DNA of 64,000 bases from Pseudomonas viridiflava (GCF_900590885.1 NZ_UUON01000022.1:186001-250000), one strand, 5' to 3'. Shown: positions 41,392 to 51,243, counted from the first letter of the stretch. Numbers and translations: made by a program. The notes: a model not told the origin generated them from the letters alone.

Positions 41392-42468
41392 TCAGGTGCG
41401 TGTGCGTTTGGGCAACACGTCCTTGAGCTTGGCATGCATGCTGCGCAGGGTGTTTTCGGTGGCAGACCAGTCGATGCAGGCATCGGTGATCGACACGCCG
41501 TACTGCAAGTCGGCCAGGTCTTTTGGAATCGCCTGGCAGCCCCAGTTCAGGTGGCTCTCGACCATCAGACCGATGATCGACTGGTTACCTTCGAGGATCT
41601 GGTTGGCGACGTTTTCCATCACCAGCGGCTGCAGGGCCGGGTCCTTGTTGGAGTTGGCGTGGCTGCAGTCGACCATGATGTTCGGCTTGATCCTGGCCTT
41701 GTTCAGCGCCTGTTCGCACAGCGCAACGCTGACCGAATCATAGTTGGGCTTGCCGTTACCACCACGCAGCACCACGTGGCCATAGGCGTTGCCCTTGGTG
41801 GTGACGATGGACACGCCACCTTCCTGGTTGATGCCCAGGAAGCGGTGCGGGCTGGACACCGATTGCAGTGCGTTGATCGCAACCGTCAGGCCGCCGTCGG
41901 TACCGTTCTTGAAGCCCACGGCCGAGGACAGGCCGGACGCCATTTCGCGGTGGGTCTGGGATTCGGTGGTACGCGCGCCGATGGCCGACCAGCTGATCAG
42001 GTCCTGCAGGTACTGCGGGGAGATCGGGTCGAGGGCTTCGGTGGCGGTGGGCAGGCCCATTTCGGCCAGGTCCAGCAGCAGTTGGCGACCGATGTGCAAA
42101 CCGTCTTGGATCTTGAACGAGTCGTCCAGGTACGGGTCGTTGATCAAGCCTTTCCAGCCGACGGTGGTGCGCGGTTTTTCGAAATAGACGCGCATCACCA
42201 GGTACAAGGTGTCGGACACTTCTGCCGCCAGCACCTTGAGGCGCTCGGCGTATTCGTGGGCAGCCTTGAGGTCGTGGATCGAGCAAGGCCCGATCACGAC
42301 GAAGAGGCGGTGGTCGGTGCCGTCGAGGATGTCACGGATGACTTCGCGGCCCTTGGTTACGGTCTGCAGGGCAGCGTCGCTCAGGGGGATTTCGCGCTTG
42401 AGCTGATCAGGTGTGATCAGCGTCTCGTTGGATTCGACGTTAAGGTCATTGATCGGTAAATCAGCCAT
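41392..42468 (-). CDS. Class I 3-deoxy-7-phosphoheptulonate (DAHP) synthase
   Basis: 358 residues from the ATG ending at 42468 (MADLPINDLNVES), equal to the E. coli AroF/AroG length; the longer frame to 42741 is discarded. First step of the shikimate pathway: phosphoenolpyruvate plus erythrose 4-phosphate. Visible motifs: VIGPCSIHD (about 57-65; metal-binding Cys), MRVYFEKPRTTVGWKGLINDP (about 91-111), and metal ligands in MVDCSHANSNKDP (His near 275). Feedback class (Phe, Tyr or Trp) cannot be fixed from sequence alone. A class II isoenzyme is encoded at 56373, so the organism can regulate the step twice. Confidence 0.93.
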   Translation of the reverse strand: MADLPINDLNVESNETLITPDQLKREIPLSDAALQTVTKGREVIRDILDGTDHRLFVVIGPCSIHDLKAAHEYAERLKVLAAEVSDTLYLVMRVYFEKPRTTVGWKGLINDPYLDDSFKIQDGLHIGRQLLLDLAEMGLPTATEALDPISPQYLQDLISWSAIGARTTESQTHREMASGLSSAVGFKNGTDGGLTVAINALQSVSSPHRFLGINQEGGVSIVTTKGNAYGHVVLRGGNGKPNYDSVSVALCEQALNKARIKPNIMVDCSHANSNKDPALQPLVMENVANQILEGNQSIIGLMVESHLNWGCQAIPKDLADLQYGVSITDACIDWSATENTLRSMHAKLKDVLPKRTRT

Positions 42469-42599
42469 CGTGTTACTCGCCAGGGTCACGGGTGCCGGCC
42501 GCCAGCCATCCCCGTGCGGCGGGCACAGCATGATTTTGAATACAGGGGGGAGGAACCTTAGCGCGTAACACCGGCCCGCGACAATGGGCAAAGCCCGGT

Positions 42600-43034
42600 T
42601 TAATCCAGCGTTGGCCGCACAAAAGCTTCGTGGGAGAACTCGCCGGCATGGCGCGCGACCCACTCGCGGGCCAGGGCTTCGAGTTGCGCAGGGGTTGGCT
42701 CGGCGTTTTCGTGCTGGCGGCAGTAGCGCTCCATCCGGCATGCTTGCTCACCCATTCGCGCACCGAACAGGGCATGCTCATCGGTAAACGCGATGCCAAT
42801 GCGATAGCCGTTTTCCACCTTGCGGCACCACGCCACATAGCCTGGGTAGCGGGCGCTGGCGCCCAGGGAGGGGATGTGCAAATCGACCGCCGTACCCTGG
42901 CGCCAGGCGCGCGGCCAATTGCAGGCGATGCCGCCCAGGCCGATAGTGTGCAGGCGTTGACGAGGGATTGCGGGGGAGGGGCGTTGGATTAACAGGGCAG
43001 CGACATCATCAGGGTGAGGTAAAAAACGACCCAT
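42600..43034 (-). CDS. PilZ domain protein
   Basis: 144 residues from the ATG ending at 43034 (GGAG 9 bases upstream). Single PilZ-like domain: the RQRLHTIGLGGIACNWP segment (about 25-41) has the (D/N)xSxxG-like turn, and PSLGASARYPGYVAWCRKVENGYRIGIAF (about 55-83) is the barrel core with GIAF. The RxxxR c-di-GMP binding signature is not clear, so nucleotide binding is uncertain. Its start codon overlaps that of the divergent thioredoxin gene inside a single CATG. Confidence 0.75.
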   Translation of the reverse strand: MGRFLPHPDDVAALLIQRPSPAIPRQRLHTIGLGGIACNWPRAWRQGTAVDLHIPSLGASARYPGYVAWCRKVENGYRIGIAFTDEHALFGARMGEQACRMERYCRQHENAEPTPAQLEALAREWVARHAGEFSHEAFVRPTLD

Positions 43035-43419
43035 GTACACGGACTCCAAGCACCGTCCAGGTGACGGCGGCAGCAGCAGTATAGTGAAGGAACTGGAATT
43101 GACCGACCTGGATATTGACCAGCAATTGCTGGGATTGCCAGGGATTTCGCTGGTGGTGTTCGCAAGCGAAGGCTGTTCCAGTTGCCGTTGGGCTCGCCAG
43201 CAACTGCCAGGCTGGCGCTTGCCGGTGGACCGGTTGTGCTGGGTGGACGCCGGGCACAACGGCGGTGCGGTCGAGCGTTACCAGATCTTTCATTTGCCTG
43301 CGTTGTTCGTGGTGTGCGAGGGTCAATTCCTCGGGCAGATACAGACTCGTCTTGCACTGGCCGACCTGACCGCTGCGATCCATCAAGCGCTTACCCGCAC
43401 TCCTGAGGAACTCCCATGA
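43033..43419 (+). CDS. Thioredoxin-fold protein with CSSC motif
   Basis: 128 residues. Thioredoxin-like fold with the redox pair in SEGCSSCRWARQQL (Cys about 51 and 54), a cis-Pro region HLPALFVVCEGQFLGQIQT (about 90-108). No signal peptide, so it would work in the cytoplasm as a thiol reductase or chaperone. The ATG at 43033 shares CATG with the divergent PilZ start; a GTG at 43087 preceding KELELTDLD is an alternative start that would avoid the overlap. The stop overlaps the next ATG by 4 bases (ATGA), coupling it to the PanE-like gene. Confidence 0.8.
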   Translation: MYTDSKHRPGDGGSSSIVKELELTDLDIDQQLLGLPGISLVVFASEGCSSCRWARQQLPGWRLPVDRLCWVDAGHNGGAVERYQIFHLPALFVVCEGQFLGQIQTRLALADLTAAIHQALTRTPEELP

Positions 43420-44369
43420 CAGCACAATCGCCGCGTATCGGCATTATTGGCACGGGCGCCATCGGCGGTTTCTACGGCCTGATGCTGGCGCGTGCCGGCT
43501 TCGATGTGCACTTCCTGTTGCGCAGCGAATACGCCGCCGTCAGCGAGCATGGCTTGCAGCTCAACAGCAGCGTGCATGGCAAGCTGCACCTGCACCCGGT
43601 GCAGGCCTACGCCCGCGCCGCCGATATGCCGCCGTGCGACTGGTTGCTGGTGGGCACCAAATCCACCGGCAATGTGGAACTGGCGCCGACCCTCGCCCAG
43701 GTCGCTGCGCCGGACGCCAAAGTGGTGCTGTTGCAAAACGGCCTCGATGTGGAAGACAGCCTGCGTGAACACCTGCCGGCGTCGCTGCACCTGCTCGGCG
43801 GCTTGTGCTACATCGGCGTGCATCGCTCGGCGCCGGGTGTGGTCGAGCATCAGGCGCTGGGCCGGGTCAATCTGGGTTATCACAGTGGCTCGGCGGCCAA
43901 TGATGAAGCGGGTCAGAAGGCGATTGTCGAAGCCGGCGCCGCGCTGTTTCACCAGGCCGGCATCGAGTCCCAGGCCATGGCCAATGTGCACCAGGCGCGC
44001 TGGCACAAGTTGGTGTGGAACGTGCCCTACAACGGCCTCTCCGTATTACTGGGCTGCGGCACTACGGCGCTGATGGCGGACGAATCCAGCCGCGAACTGA
44101 TCCAGGCGCTGATGGCCGAAGTGGTGCAGGGCGCGCATGCCTGCGGCCATGACATCCCTGCCAGTTACGCCGGGCAGATGTTCGCCATGACCGAAACCAT
44201 GGACGACTACCTGCCCAGCATGTACCACGACCATGTGCACAAACGCCCGCTGGAACTGGCGGCAATCTATGCCCGGCCACTGGCCGCTGCCAAAGCGGCA
44301 GGCTGCGAATTGCCACGCATGCAGGCGCTGTATCAGGCCTTGAGTTTTATTGATCGGCGCAACCGCTGA
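43416..44369 (+). CDS. 2-dehydropantoate 2-reductase family protein
   Basis: 317-residue NADPH-dependent ketopantoate reductase-like enzyme. Rossmann motif GIIGTGAIGGFYGLMLARAG (about 9-28), conserved Lys/Asn in LLVGTKSTGN (about 75-84) and LLQNGLDVED (about 104-113), catalytic Lys in HQARWHKLVWNVPYNGLSVLLG (about 190-211), and the C-terminal Glu/Ser region PSMYHDHVHKRPLELAAI. It is longer and somewhat divergent from E. coli PanE (303), and Pseudomonas carries several paralogues, so pantothenate synthesis is not assured. Co-translated with the thioredoxin gene upstream and followed 15 bases later by the nucleotidase. Confidence 0.82.
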   Translation: MTAQSPRIGIIGTGAIGGFYGLMLARAGFDVHFLLRSEYAAVSEHGLQLNSSVHGKLHLHPVQAYARAADMPPCDWLLVGTKSTGNVELAPTLAQVAAPDAKVVLLQNGLDVEDSLREHLPASLHLLGGLCYIGVHRSAPGVVEHQALGRVNLGYHSGSAANDEAGQKAIVEAGAALFHQAGIESQAMANVHQARWHKLVWNVPYNGLSVLLGCGTTALMADESSRELIQALMAEVVQGAHACGHDIPASYAGQMFAMTETMDDYLPSMYHDHVHKRPLELAAIYARPLAAAKAAGCELPRMQALYQALSFIDRRNR

Positions 44370-44384
44370 TTGGGGGATAACACC

Positions 44385-45290
44385 ATGGCGAAGGGATTGG
44401 GCGACAAACTGGTGCTGGCGATTTCATCGCGGGCCCTGTTCGACCTGAGCGACAGCCACAAGGTCTACCTGGCCCAGGGCGTGGAGGCCTACCGCAAATA
44501 CCAGATCGAACACGAAGAAGAAATCCTCGAGACCGGCGACGCTTTCCCGCTGGTAAAGAAATTGCTCAGCCTCAATGCGAGCCTCGGCCGTGCGCGGGTG
44601 GAAGTGGTGCTGGTGTCGCGCAACAGCGCCGACACCGGGCTGCGCGTGTTCAATTCGATCCAGCATTACGGTCTGGATATTTCCCGTGCCGCCTTCGTCG
44701 GTGGGCGCAGTCCCTATCCTTATCTGGCCGCGTTTGGTTGCCACCTGTTCCTGTCTACCCATGCCGAGGATGTGCGCAGCGCCCTCGATGCCGGCTTTGC
44801 CGCGGCGACGATTCTGTCGGGTGGCCCGCGCCGGGCGTCCAGCGAGGAATTGCGCATCGCCTTCGATGGCGACGCGGTGCTGTTTTCCGATGAATCGGAG
44901 CGCGTGTACCAGGCCGGCGGGTTGGAGGCGTTCCAGGCCAGCGAGCGCGAGTCGGCGCGCCAGCCTTTGCATGGCGGGCCTTTCAAGGGGTTCCTGGCGG
45001 CGTTGAACCTGTTGCAGCGCGAGTTTCCCGACGAGGCCTGCCCGATCCGCACCGCGTTGGTCACGGCGCGCTCGGCACCTTCCCATGAACGGGTCATCCG
45101 CACGTTGCGCGAGTGGGATATCCGCCTGGACGAGTCATTGTTCCTCGGCGGCCTGGAAAAATCCGCGTTTCTGGAGGCGTTTGCCGCCGACGTGTTTTTC
45201 GATGACCAGGCCGGGCATTGCGAGAAGGCCAGGGAGGTGGTGGCCACCGGGCACGTGCCCCATGGCATCAGTAATGAGGTGAAGCTCTAA
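44385..45290 (+). CDS. 5'-nucleotidase (cytosolic NT5 type)
   Basis: 301 residues from the ATG at 44385 (GGGGA 9 bases upstream). Belongs to the 5_nucleotid family of HAD-related cytosolic nucleotidases: the N-terminal AISSRALFDLSDSHKVYLAQGVEAYRKYQ (family start; Asp pair for phosphoryl transfer), GDAFPLVKKLLSLN (about 50-63), VEVVLVSRNSADTGLRVFNSI (about 72-92), and the aspartates in FDGDAVLFSDESERVY (about 165-180) and VFFDDQAGHC near 270. It should dephosphorylate nucleoside monophosphates. Same-operon spacing with the reductase-like gene. Confidence 0.88.
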   Translation: MAKGLGDKLVLAISSRALFDLSDSHKVYLAQGVEAYRKYQIEHEEEILETGDAFPLVKKLLSLNASLGRARVEVVLVSRNSADTGLRVFNSIQHYGLDISRAAFVGGRSPYPYLAAFGCHLFLSTHAEDVRSALDAGFAAATILSGGPRRASSEELRIAFDGDAVLFSDESERVYQAGGLEAFQASERESARQPLHGGPFKGFLAALNLLQREFPDEACPIRTALVTARSAPSHERVIRTLREWDIRLDESLFLGGLEKSAFLEAFAADVFFDDQAGHCEKAREVVATGHVPHGISNEVKL

Positions 45291-45360
45291 GTCAATCCAA
45301 GTCGCCGCGGCGCTGCTAAGCTGATTCAATCCCCGCCGTCCTGGCAGCCCGGGAGGTTCT

Positions 45361-45861
45361 ATGATTCGTTCGATGCTGTATGCCACGGACCTCGGTCTGT
45401 ATGCGCCTTATGTGATGCAGCATGCGCTGGCGCTGGCGCGAACATTCAAGGCGGATTTGTATGTGATTCACGTGGTCGAGCCCATCGGGCTGTTCGCCGA
45501 ATCGGTGTTGCAGAGCTACCTTGATGAGACGGCCTTGCGTGAATGGCAGAGCCAGGGGTTGACCACGGTGATGGCGTCCATCGAACAGCGCGTGCTGGAC
45601 AGTTTTCGCGAGGAATTGGGGGAAGGCGAGCAGGATCTGCAGTTGATCCGCTCGGTGCGGGTGATTCAGGGGGACCCGTGCGAAGTGATACTCGAACAGT
45701 TGCGCAAACTCTCCGTAGACCTGCTGATCGTCGGCAGTCACAGCCATGCAACGGCGGCGGCCACCCCGCTTGGGCGCACCGCTGCGCGGGTGCTGCAGCT
45801 GTCTACGGTGCCGGTTTACCTGGTGCCTTCGTTACAACGTCGACGCAGCGATGACGTGTGA
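45361..45861 (+). CDS. Universal stress protein (UspA family)
   Basis: 166 residues, one Usp domain. N-terminal strand MIRSMLYATDLGLYAPYVMQHALALARTF with the Asp of the nucleotide site (about residue 10), and the C-terminal ATP-binding-like loop LLIVGSHSHATAAATPLGRTAARVLQLSTVPVYLVP, where GxxxGx9G(S/T) is only partly kept. GGAGG lies before the ATG. Located between the nucleotidase gene and cysB; probably its own unit, expressed under stress. Confidence 0.9.
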   Translation: MIRSMLYATDLGLYAPYVMQHALALARTFKADLYVIHVVEPIGLFAESVLQSYLDETALREWQSQGLTTVMASIEQRVLDSFREELGEGEQDLQLIRSVRVIQGDPCEVILEQLRKLSVDLLIVGSHSHATAAATPLGRTAARVLQLSTVPVYLVPSLQRRRSDDV

Positions 45862-45956
45862 TGGATAGAAAACGATAAAAAGTTCTAGATTTATCCGTCA
45901 AACCTTTAATATAGTTATATACCGTCGCTGATACCCGTGGCGTCTATCCGCTTTGA

Positions 45957-46940
<984 letters not shown>

Positions 46941-46956
46941 TAGCGCAAAACCGGGC

Positions 46957-47439
46957 TTATTTGGCCTCGGTAACCGTAAACAGTTGCCGAGCGCCCGCCA
47001 CCAGAATCTCCACCTCATCCCCCTCGAACTTGCCCAACAGGCTTTTGCCCAAGGGCGAGCGCGGGGTGATGACGGTCACCGGTTGCCCGACCACATCCAC
47101 CTTCAAGCCTGCTGCATCCGGCGCCAGAAACAGCCATTGCTGGCGACCGTTCTCGTCTTCCAGGCCCAATAGCGCGCCGACTTCTATCCCCCGCTGATCA
47201 TCGTAGGCACGCAGTGGCATGCTCTGGCACAGCGCCAGCGCCTGCTTGATTTCCTCGACGCGCTTGGCTTGCCCGGCGGCCAGGTAAGACGCCTCGAGCC
47301 CCAGTGTGTCGTATTTGTTTTCGGCGATATTTTCTTCGTGGGTCGCGGTTTCGTAGGCGGTCTGCGCGGCGCGTTGGGCGATGTCGAGGTCGACGCTGAG
47401 CTTCTCCAGCACCAATTGGTGGACGGCGTGTTTATTCAT
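46957..47439 (-). CDS. GreA/GreB-family protein (GreAB paralogue)
   Basis: 160 residues, distinct from the GreB at 34299. N-terminal helical hairpin (about 1-75) whose tip carries the acidic-type segment THEENIAENKYDTLGLEASYLAAGQA (about 33-58) in place of the GDRSENADY of GreB; C-terminal FKBP-like domain (about 85-160: GALLGLEDENGRQQWLFLAPDAAG ... ITPRSPLGKSLLGKFEGDEVEI). It should bind the RNA polymerase secondary channel, but cleavage activity is uncertain. Convergent with cysB. Confidence 0.82.
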   Translation of the reverse strand: MNKHAVHQLVLEKLSVDLDIAQRAAQTAYETATHEENIAENKYDTLGLEASYLAAGQAKRVEEIKQALALCQSMPLRAYDDQRGIEVGALLGLEDENGRQQWLFLAPDAAGLKVDVVGQPVTVITPRSPLGKSLLGKFEGDEVEILVAGARQLFTVTEAK

Positions 47440-47451
47440 GGCTGTGCTTGA

Positions 47452-47826
47452 TCATTCGCAGAATTGCAGGACATTCGCCCGGCTCTTTTCATTGGGTGCG
47501 TTCTGGTCCTGTTGCAGCCAGAACTGGCATTTGGGGTTGGACAGGTTGCGCGCGTTACTACGCGCCTGGTCCAGGGTTTGCTGTTGCTCCTGCTTTTGCA
47601 GGTTCTGTTGGTACTGCTCGAACAGGCGGTTCGGCGGCTCCGGAGCCGGCGCCACAACGGCCGGCTTGCCCAACTGCTGGACTGCCTGGGCGACGGGCGC
47701 GAGGCTCTGCGGGAACAGATAGCGCGACGCCAGCCAGGTGGTCAGTGCAATGGCGATAAACCCCAGCCACACGCCCAAGGCAATGGCGAGCGTGAGCTTT
47801 GGCAGCGATAACGGGCGATCAGACAT
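47452..47826 (-). CDS. Hypothetical membrane-anchored protein
   Basis: 124 residues with one N-terminal transmembrane helix (about 12-38) and a soluble tail: Pro/Ala-rich linker (about 45-65), then a Gln-rich helix (EQYQQNLQKQEQQQTLDQARSNARN, about 69-93) and a Cys-containing end (NPKCQFWLQQ ... VLQFCE). Type II topology would place the tail in the periplasm, where the two Cys could pair. It ends 12 bases before the Gre-like gene on the same strand, so the two are probably co-transcribed. Function unknown. Confidence 0.7.
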   Translation of the reverse strand: MSDRPLSLPKLTLAIALGVWLGFIAIALTTWLASRYLFPQSLAPVAQAVQQLGKPAVVAPAPEPPNRLFEQYQQNLQKQEQQQTLDQARSNARNLSNPKCQFWLQQDQNAPNEKSRANVLQFCE

Positions 47827-47958
47827 GGCAGCCTCCTGGCAGGCATTGGCGACGTGGCGGCGATTGTCGCACAGCCGCCGTGCAGAATAATCGCGATCAA
47901 GCCTTCTGCATCAGCGCATTTATGCGGACAATCGAACCTTTGAGCGTTGGAGCCCGGA

Positions 47959-49092
47959 ATGAAAGCCCGCTGGGATATTTTTTGCAGCGTCGTCGACAAC
48001 TACGGCGACATCGGCGTGACCTGGCGCCTGGCCCGGCAATTGGTGGTGGAACACGGCTGTGCAGTGCGCCTGTGGGTCGACGACCTGCGGGCCTTCGAGC
48101 GCATGTGCCCGCAGATCGATGTGCAGTTGCACCAGCAATGGCAAGAGGGCGTCGACGTGCGCCATTGGCCTGCCGAGTGGGCCGGGGCGCCGGCGGCGGA
48201 TGTGGTAATCGCCGCGTTCGCCTGCCAGTTGCCACCCGACTATATGGAAGCCATGGCCGAGCGCGAACGCACGCCCTTGTGGATGAACCTCGATTACCTG
48301 AGCGCCGAAGACTGGGTGGTGGGTTGCCATCGTTTGCCTTCGGTGAAGTTCAAAGGCGTGCAGAAGTACTTCTTTTTCCCGGGCTTCAGGCCTGGCACCG
48401 GTGGCCTGTTGCGTGAGGCGGGGTTGCTGGAGCAGCGTCAGGCGTTTCAGCAGGACGGCGCTGCGCAGCGGCTATTCTTGCAAACCCTTGGCGTGGTGCC
48501 GGCAGATGGCGCGCGGCTGATCTCGCTGTTCGCCTATGAAAACGCCGGGCTGGCCAGTTGGTTGGACGTGTTGTCGACGGACGGGCGTGCCAACCATCTC
48601 TTGGTGCCGGAAGGGCGCATCCTCGGGGATGTAGAGCGCTGGCTTGAGGTGGAAGGCCTGGCGGCGGGCGCTGTGCATCAACGCCAGGCCCTGACCGTGC
48701 AGGTGTTGCCGTTCGTGCGCCAGGAGCAATATGACCGCCTGCTGTGGTGCTGCGAGTTCAATGCCGTGCGTGGCGAGGACTCCTTCGTGCGCGCCCAATG
48801 GGCCGCGAGCCCGCTGTTGTGGCACATCTATCGCCAGGATGAAGACATTCACCTCGACAAGCTCGACGCGTTTCTGGCGCTGTACACCGCGGGCTTGTCG
48901 CCGGCGGCCAGGGCTGCGCAAGTCGCCCTCTGGCAAGCCTGGAACACTGATGGCGATATGGCAAAGCCGTGGAAAATGCTGCTGGAACATTGGCCAGAAG
49001 CCAGCCAGCACGCGCAAACGTGGTGTCTGGAACAGGCCTCGCAGGCCGATCTTGCGACGGCGCTGGTACAGTTTTATGAAAGTTGGATATGA
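47959..49092 (+). CDS. earP: EarP, EF-P arginine rhamnosyltransferase
   Basis: 377 residues from the ATG at 47959 (GGAG 6 bases upstream). GT-B inverting glycosyltransferase (former DUF2331) that attaches rhamnose from dTDP-rhamnose to Arg32 of elongation factor P. The N-terminal motif VVDNYGDIGVTWRLARQL (about 10-27) holds the essential Asp residues, and the C-terminal donor site CEFNAVRGEDSFVRAQWA (about 262-279) the essential Asp/Glu. Its substrate gene efp follows 49 bases downstream, and the EF-P encoded there has Arg at position 32, so the pair is complete. Confidence 0.95.
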   Translation: MKARWDIFCSVVDNYGDIGVTWRLARQLVVEHGCAVRLWVDDLRAFERMCPQIDVQLHQQWQEGVDVRHWPAEWAGAPAADVVIAAFACQLPPDYMEAMAERERTPLWMNLDYLSAEDWVVGCHRLPSVKFKGVQKYFFFPGFRPGTGGLLREAGLLEQRQAFQQDGAAQRLFLQTLGVVPADGARLISLFAYENAGLASWLDVLSTDGRANHLLVPEGRILGDVERWLEVEGLAAGAVHQRQALTVQVLPFVRQEQYDRLLWCCEFNAVRGEDSFVRAQWAASPLLWHIYRQDEDIHLDKLDAFLALYTAGLSPAARAAQVALWQAWNTDGDMAKPWKMLLEHWPEASQHAQTWCLEQASQADLATALVQFYESWI

Positions 49093-49141
49093 TACGCCAC
49101 CTTGATTTTTGTAAATCCCATCCAAATTTCGGATATATGCA

Positions 49142-49714
49142 ATGAAAACTGGTAAAGAACTGAAACCCGGTACAGTGATCCGTCTCGAAAACGACCCTTG
49201 GCTGGTTCAGAAAGCTGAGTTCACCAAGTCTGGTCGTAACAGCGCAATCATGAAGACCAAGCTGAAGAACCTGCTGACCGGTTACAAGACTGAGATCGTC
49301 TACAGCGCCGATGACAAACTGGACGACGTGATCCTCGACCGCAAAGAAGCGACCCTGTCCTTCATCAGCGGCGACACCTACACGTTCATGGACACCACCG
49401 ACTACACCATGTACGAGCTGAACGCCGAAGACATCGAAGCCGTTCTGCCGTTCGTGGAAGAAGGCATGGAAGACGTCTGCGAAGCAATCTTCTTCGAAGA
49501 CCGCCTGGTTTCCGTAGAGCTGCCGACCACCATCGTGCGTAAAGTGGCCTACACCGAAGGTTCCGCTCGCGGCGACACTTCCGGCAAAGTCATGAAGCCT
49601 GCCAAGCTGGCTAACGGTACCGAACTGCAAGTAGCCGATTTCATCGAAATCGACGACCTGATCGAGATCGACACCCGTGAAGGTGGTTCGTACAAAGGTC
49701 GCGCCAAGAAGTAA
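49142..49714 (+). CDS. efp: Elongation factor P
   Basis: 190 residues, three beta-barrel domains (KOW-like 1-62, central about 66-126, C-terminal OB about 130-188 ending [11 protein letters not shown]). It binds ribosomes stalled at polyproline and restores peptide bond formation. The loop tip reads TKSGRNSA with Arg at residue 32, the type modified by EarP rhamnosylation and not by EpmA lysylation. The ribosome binding site is weak; the gene probably has its own promoter in the AT-rich 49 bases after earP. A strong terminator follows. Confidence 0.97.
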   Translation: MKTGKELKPGTVIRLENDPWLVQKAEFTKSGRNSAIMKTKLKNLLTGYKTEIVYSADDKLDDVILDRKEATLSFISGDTYTFMDTTDYTMYELNAEDIEAVLPFVEEGMEDVCEAIFFEDRLVSVELPTTIVRKVAYTEGSARGDTSGKVMKPAKLANGTELQVADFIEIDDLIEIDTREGGSYKGRAKK

Positions 49715-49735
49715 TTCTGGCCAACCGGTACGCAT

Positions 49736-49766
49736 AAAAAAGCCCGACCATGCGTCGGGCTTTTTT
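49736..49766. terminator. Bidirectional terminator between efp and the esterase gene
   Basis: Stem AAAAAAGCCCGAC / GTCGGGCTTTTTT with a 5-base loop: a 7-bp GC core flanked by six A and six T. It lies 22 bases after efp and 14 before the end of the convergent esterase gene. Confidence 0.95.
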
Positions 49767-49779
49767 GTGGGCGCTGCTT

Positions 49780-50796
49780 TTACTTCAGGTGCTGTTTCAG
49801 CTCCTGCGACGCCTGCAGCAGTGCCGAGCGTACTTCCGGCACCTGGCTGACCACGTTGAGCAAACCGTAGTCGTGGATCATGCCGTTGTAGCGCACGGCA
49901 GTCACCGGCACACCGGCGGCATCCAGCTTGCGTGCGTAGGCTTCGCCTTCATCCCGCAGCACGTCGGCGCCGGCGGTCTGAATCAGCGCAGGCGGCAAGC
50001 CCTTGAGCTGCTCGGTGGTGGCGCGCAGCGGCGAGGCGTAGATCTCGGCGCGCTGGTTGGCGTCGGTGGTGTAGTTGTCCCAGAACCACTTCATCATGTT
50101 TTTGGTGAGGAAGTGCCCTTCGGCGTACTGGTTGTAGGACGCGGTTTCGAAGTTGGCGTCGGTCACCGGCCACAACAGCAGCTGGAATTTGATCGCCGGC
50201 GTGCCCTTGTCCTTGGCCATCAGGCTGACCACCGCCGCCATATTGCCGCCGACACTGTTGCCCGCAACCGCGAGGCGCTTGCCATCGACATTGAGTTCCT
50301 TGGCGTGTTCAGCCACCCACTTCGTGGCGCCGTAGGCCTGGTTGATCGCCACCGGGTAGTGCGCTTCCGGTGACGGCGTGTAGTTGACGAACACCGCGAC
50401 CGCCCCCGAACCCGCCACCAGATCGCGCACCAGGCGTTCGTGGGTGGGGTAATCCCCCAGCACCCAACCGCCGCCGTGGAAGAACATGAACACCGGCAAA
50501 GTGCCCTTGACCCCGGCTGGACGCACGATGGTCAGGTCCAGCGGCTGGCCATCGACCTGGATGGTCTTCTGGCTCACGTCCGCCTTGGGCAAGCTCAACT
50601 TCACCCCGGCCTGGGCGCCCGTCAGTACGGCACGGGCGTCCTTGGGCGTCAGCTGTTCCATCGGTTTGCCGCTGCCGGCGTTCAACACATCCAGGAAAGC
50701 CTGGGTGGTGTGCTCAACATCGCCAGTGGCCGCGAAGGCGTTGGTGATGGACAGGGCCAGCAGGGTGCCAGTGAGTGCTTTACCAATTGTGTTCAT
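49780..50796 (-). CDS. Secreted alpha/beta hydrolase (HSL-type esterase)
   Basis: 338 residues with a Sec signal peptide (about 1-22, NAFA-A). Hormone-sensitive-lipase family: oxyanion motif FFHGGGWVLGDY (about 104-115), nucleophile elbow GNSVGGN (about 178-184; Ser), acid in AGADVLRDEGEAYA (Asp about 276), and His in YNGMIHDYGL (about 306). The His-Gly-Gly-Gly-Trp block is diagnostic. It would hydrolyse short-chain esters in the periplasm or outside. GAGGAG precedes the ATG. It follows ohr on the same strand 27 bases away and may be co-transcribed with it. Confidence 0.88.
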   Translation of the reverse strand: MNTIGKALTGTLLALSITNAFAATGDVEHTTQAFLDVLNAGSGKPMEQLTPKDARAVLTGAQAGVKLSLPKADVSQKTIQVDGQPLDLTIVRPAGVKGTLPVFMFFHGGGWVLGDYPTHERLVRDLVAGSGAVAVFVNYTPSPEAHYPVAINQAYGATKWVAEHAKELNVDGKRLAVAGNSVGGNMAAVVSLMAKDKGTPAIKFQLLLWPVTDANFETASYNQYAEGHFLTKNMMKWFWDNYTTDANQRAEIYASPLRATTEQLKGLPPALIQTAGADVLRDEGEAYARKLDAAGVPVTAVRYNGMIHDYGLLNVVSQVPEVRSALLQASQELKQHLK

Positions 50797-50823
50797 TGTT
50801 CTCTCCTCGGGCGGCGGCGGTCA

Positions 50824-51243
50824 TTACACGTTTACGTGCAGGCGGACATCGACGTTGCCACGGGTGGCGTTGGAGTACGGGCAAACCTGGTGGGCAGCGT
50901 CGACGAGGCTTTGCGCGTCGTCCTGGGCCAGGCCGGGCAGGCTGATGTGCAGGTCGATGTCGAGGCCGAAACCACCAGGGATCTGGCCGATGCCGACGTG
51001 GGCGGTGATCGAGGCGTCATCCGGGATTTTGCGTTTGGTCTGGCTGGCGACGAATTTCAGCGCGCCGACAAAGCAGGCCGAGTAACCGGCGGCGAACAGT
51101 TGCTCAGGGTTGGTGGCCTGGCCACCGGCACCGCCGAGTTCTTTTGGTGTGGAGAGTTTGACGTCGAGGATGTTGTCGCTGGAAACAGCACGACCATCAC
51201 GGCCGCCGGTGGCGGTGGCTACTGCGGTATAGAGAGTTTGCAT
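50824..51243 (-). CDS. ohr: Ohr, organic hydroperoxide reductase
   Basis: 139 residues, full length. Ohr/OsmC fold with the two catalytic cysteines: Cys57 in AAGYSACFVGAL and a second in AHQVCPYSNATRGN near 121, plus the N-terminal active-site Arg (GRDGRAVS). It reduces organic hydroperoxides with dihydrolipoyl groups. GAGGA before the ATG. Upstream lies an inverted repeat and a 20-base site repeated before ohrR, so control by OhrR is well supported by the sequence. A REPIN separates ohr from ohrR. Confidence 0.96.
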   Translation of the reverse strand: MQTLYTAVATATGGRDGRAVSSDNILDVKLSTPKELGGAGGQATNPEQLFAAGYSACFVGALKFVASQTKRKIPDDASITAHVGIGQIPGGFGLDIDLHISLPGLAQDDAQSLVDAAHQVCPYSNATRGNVDVRLHVNV

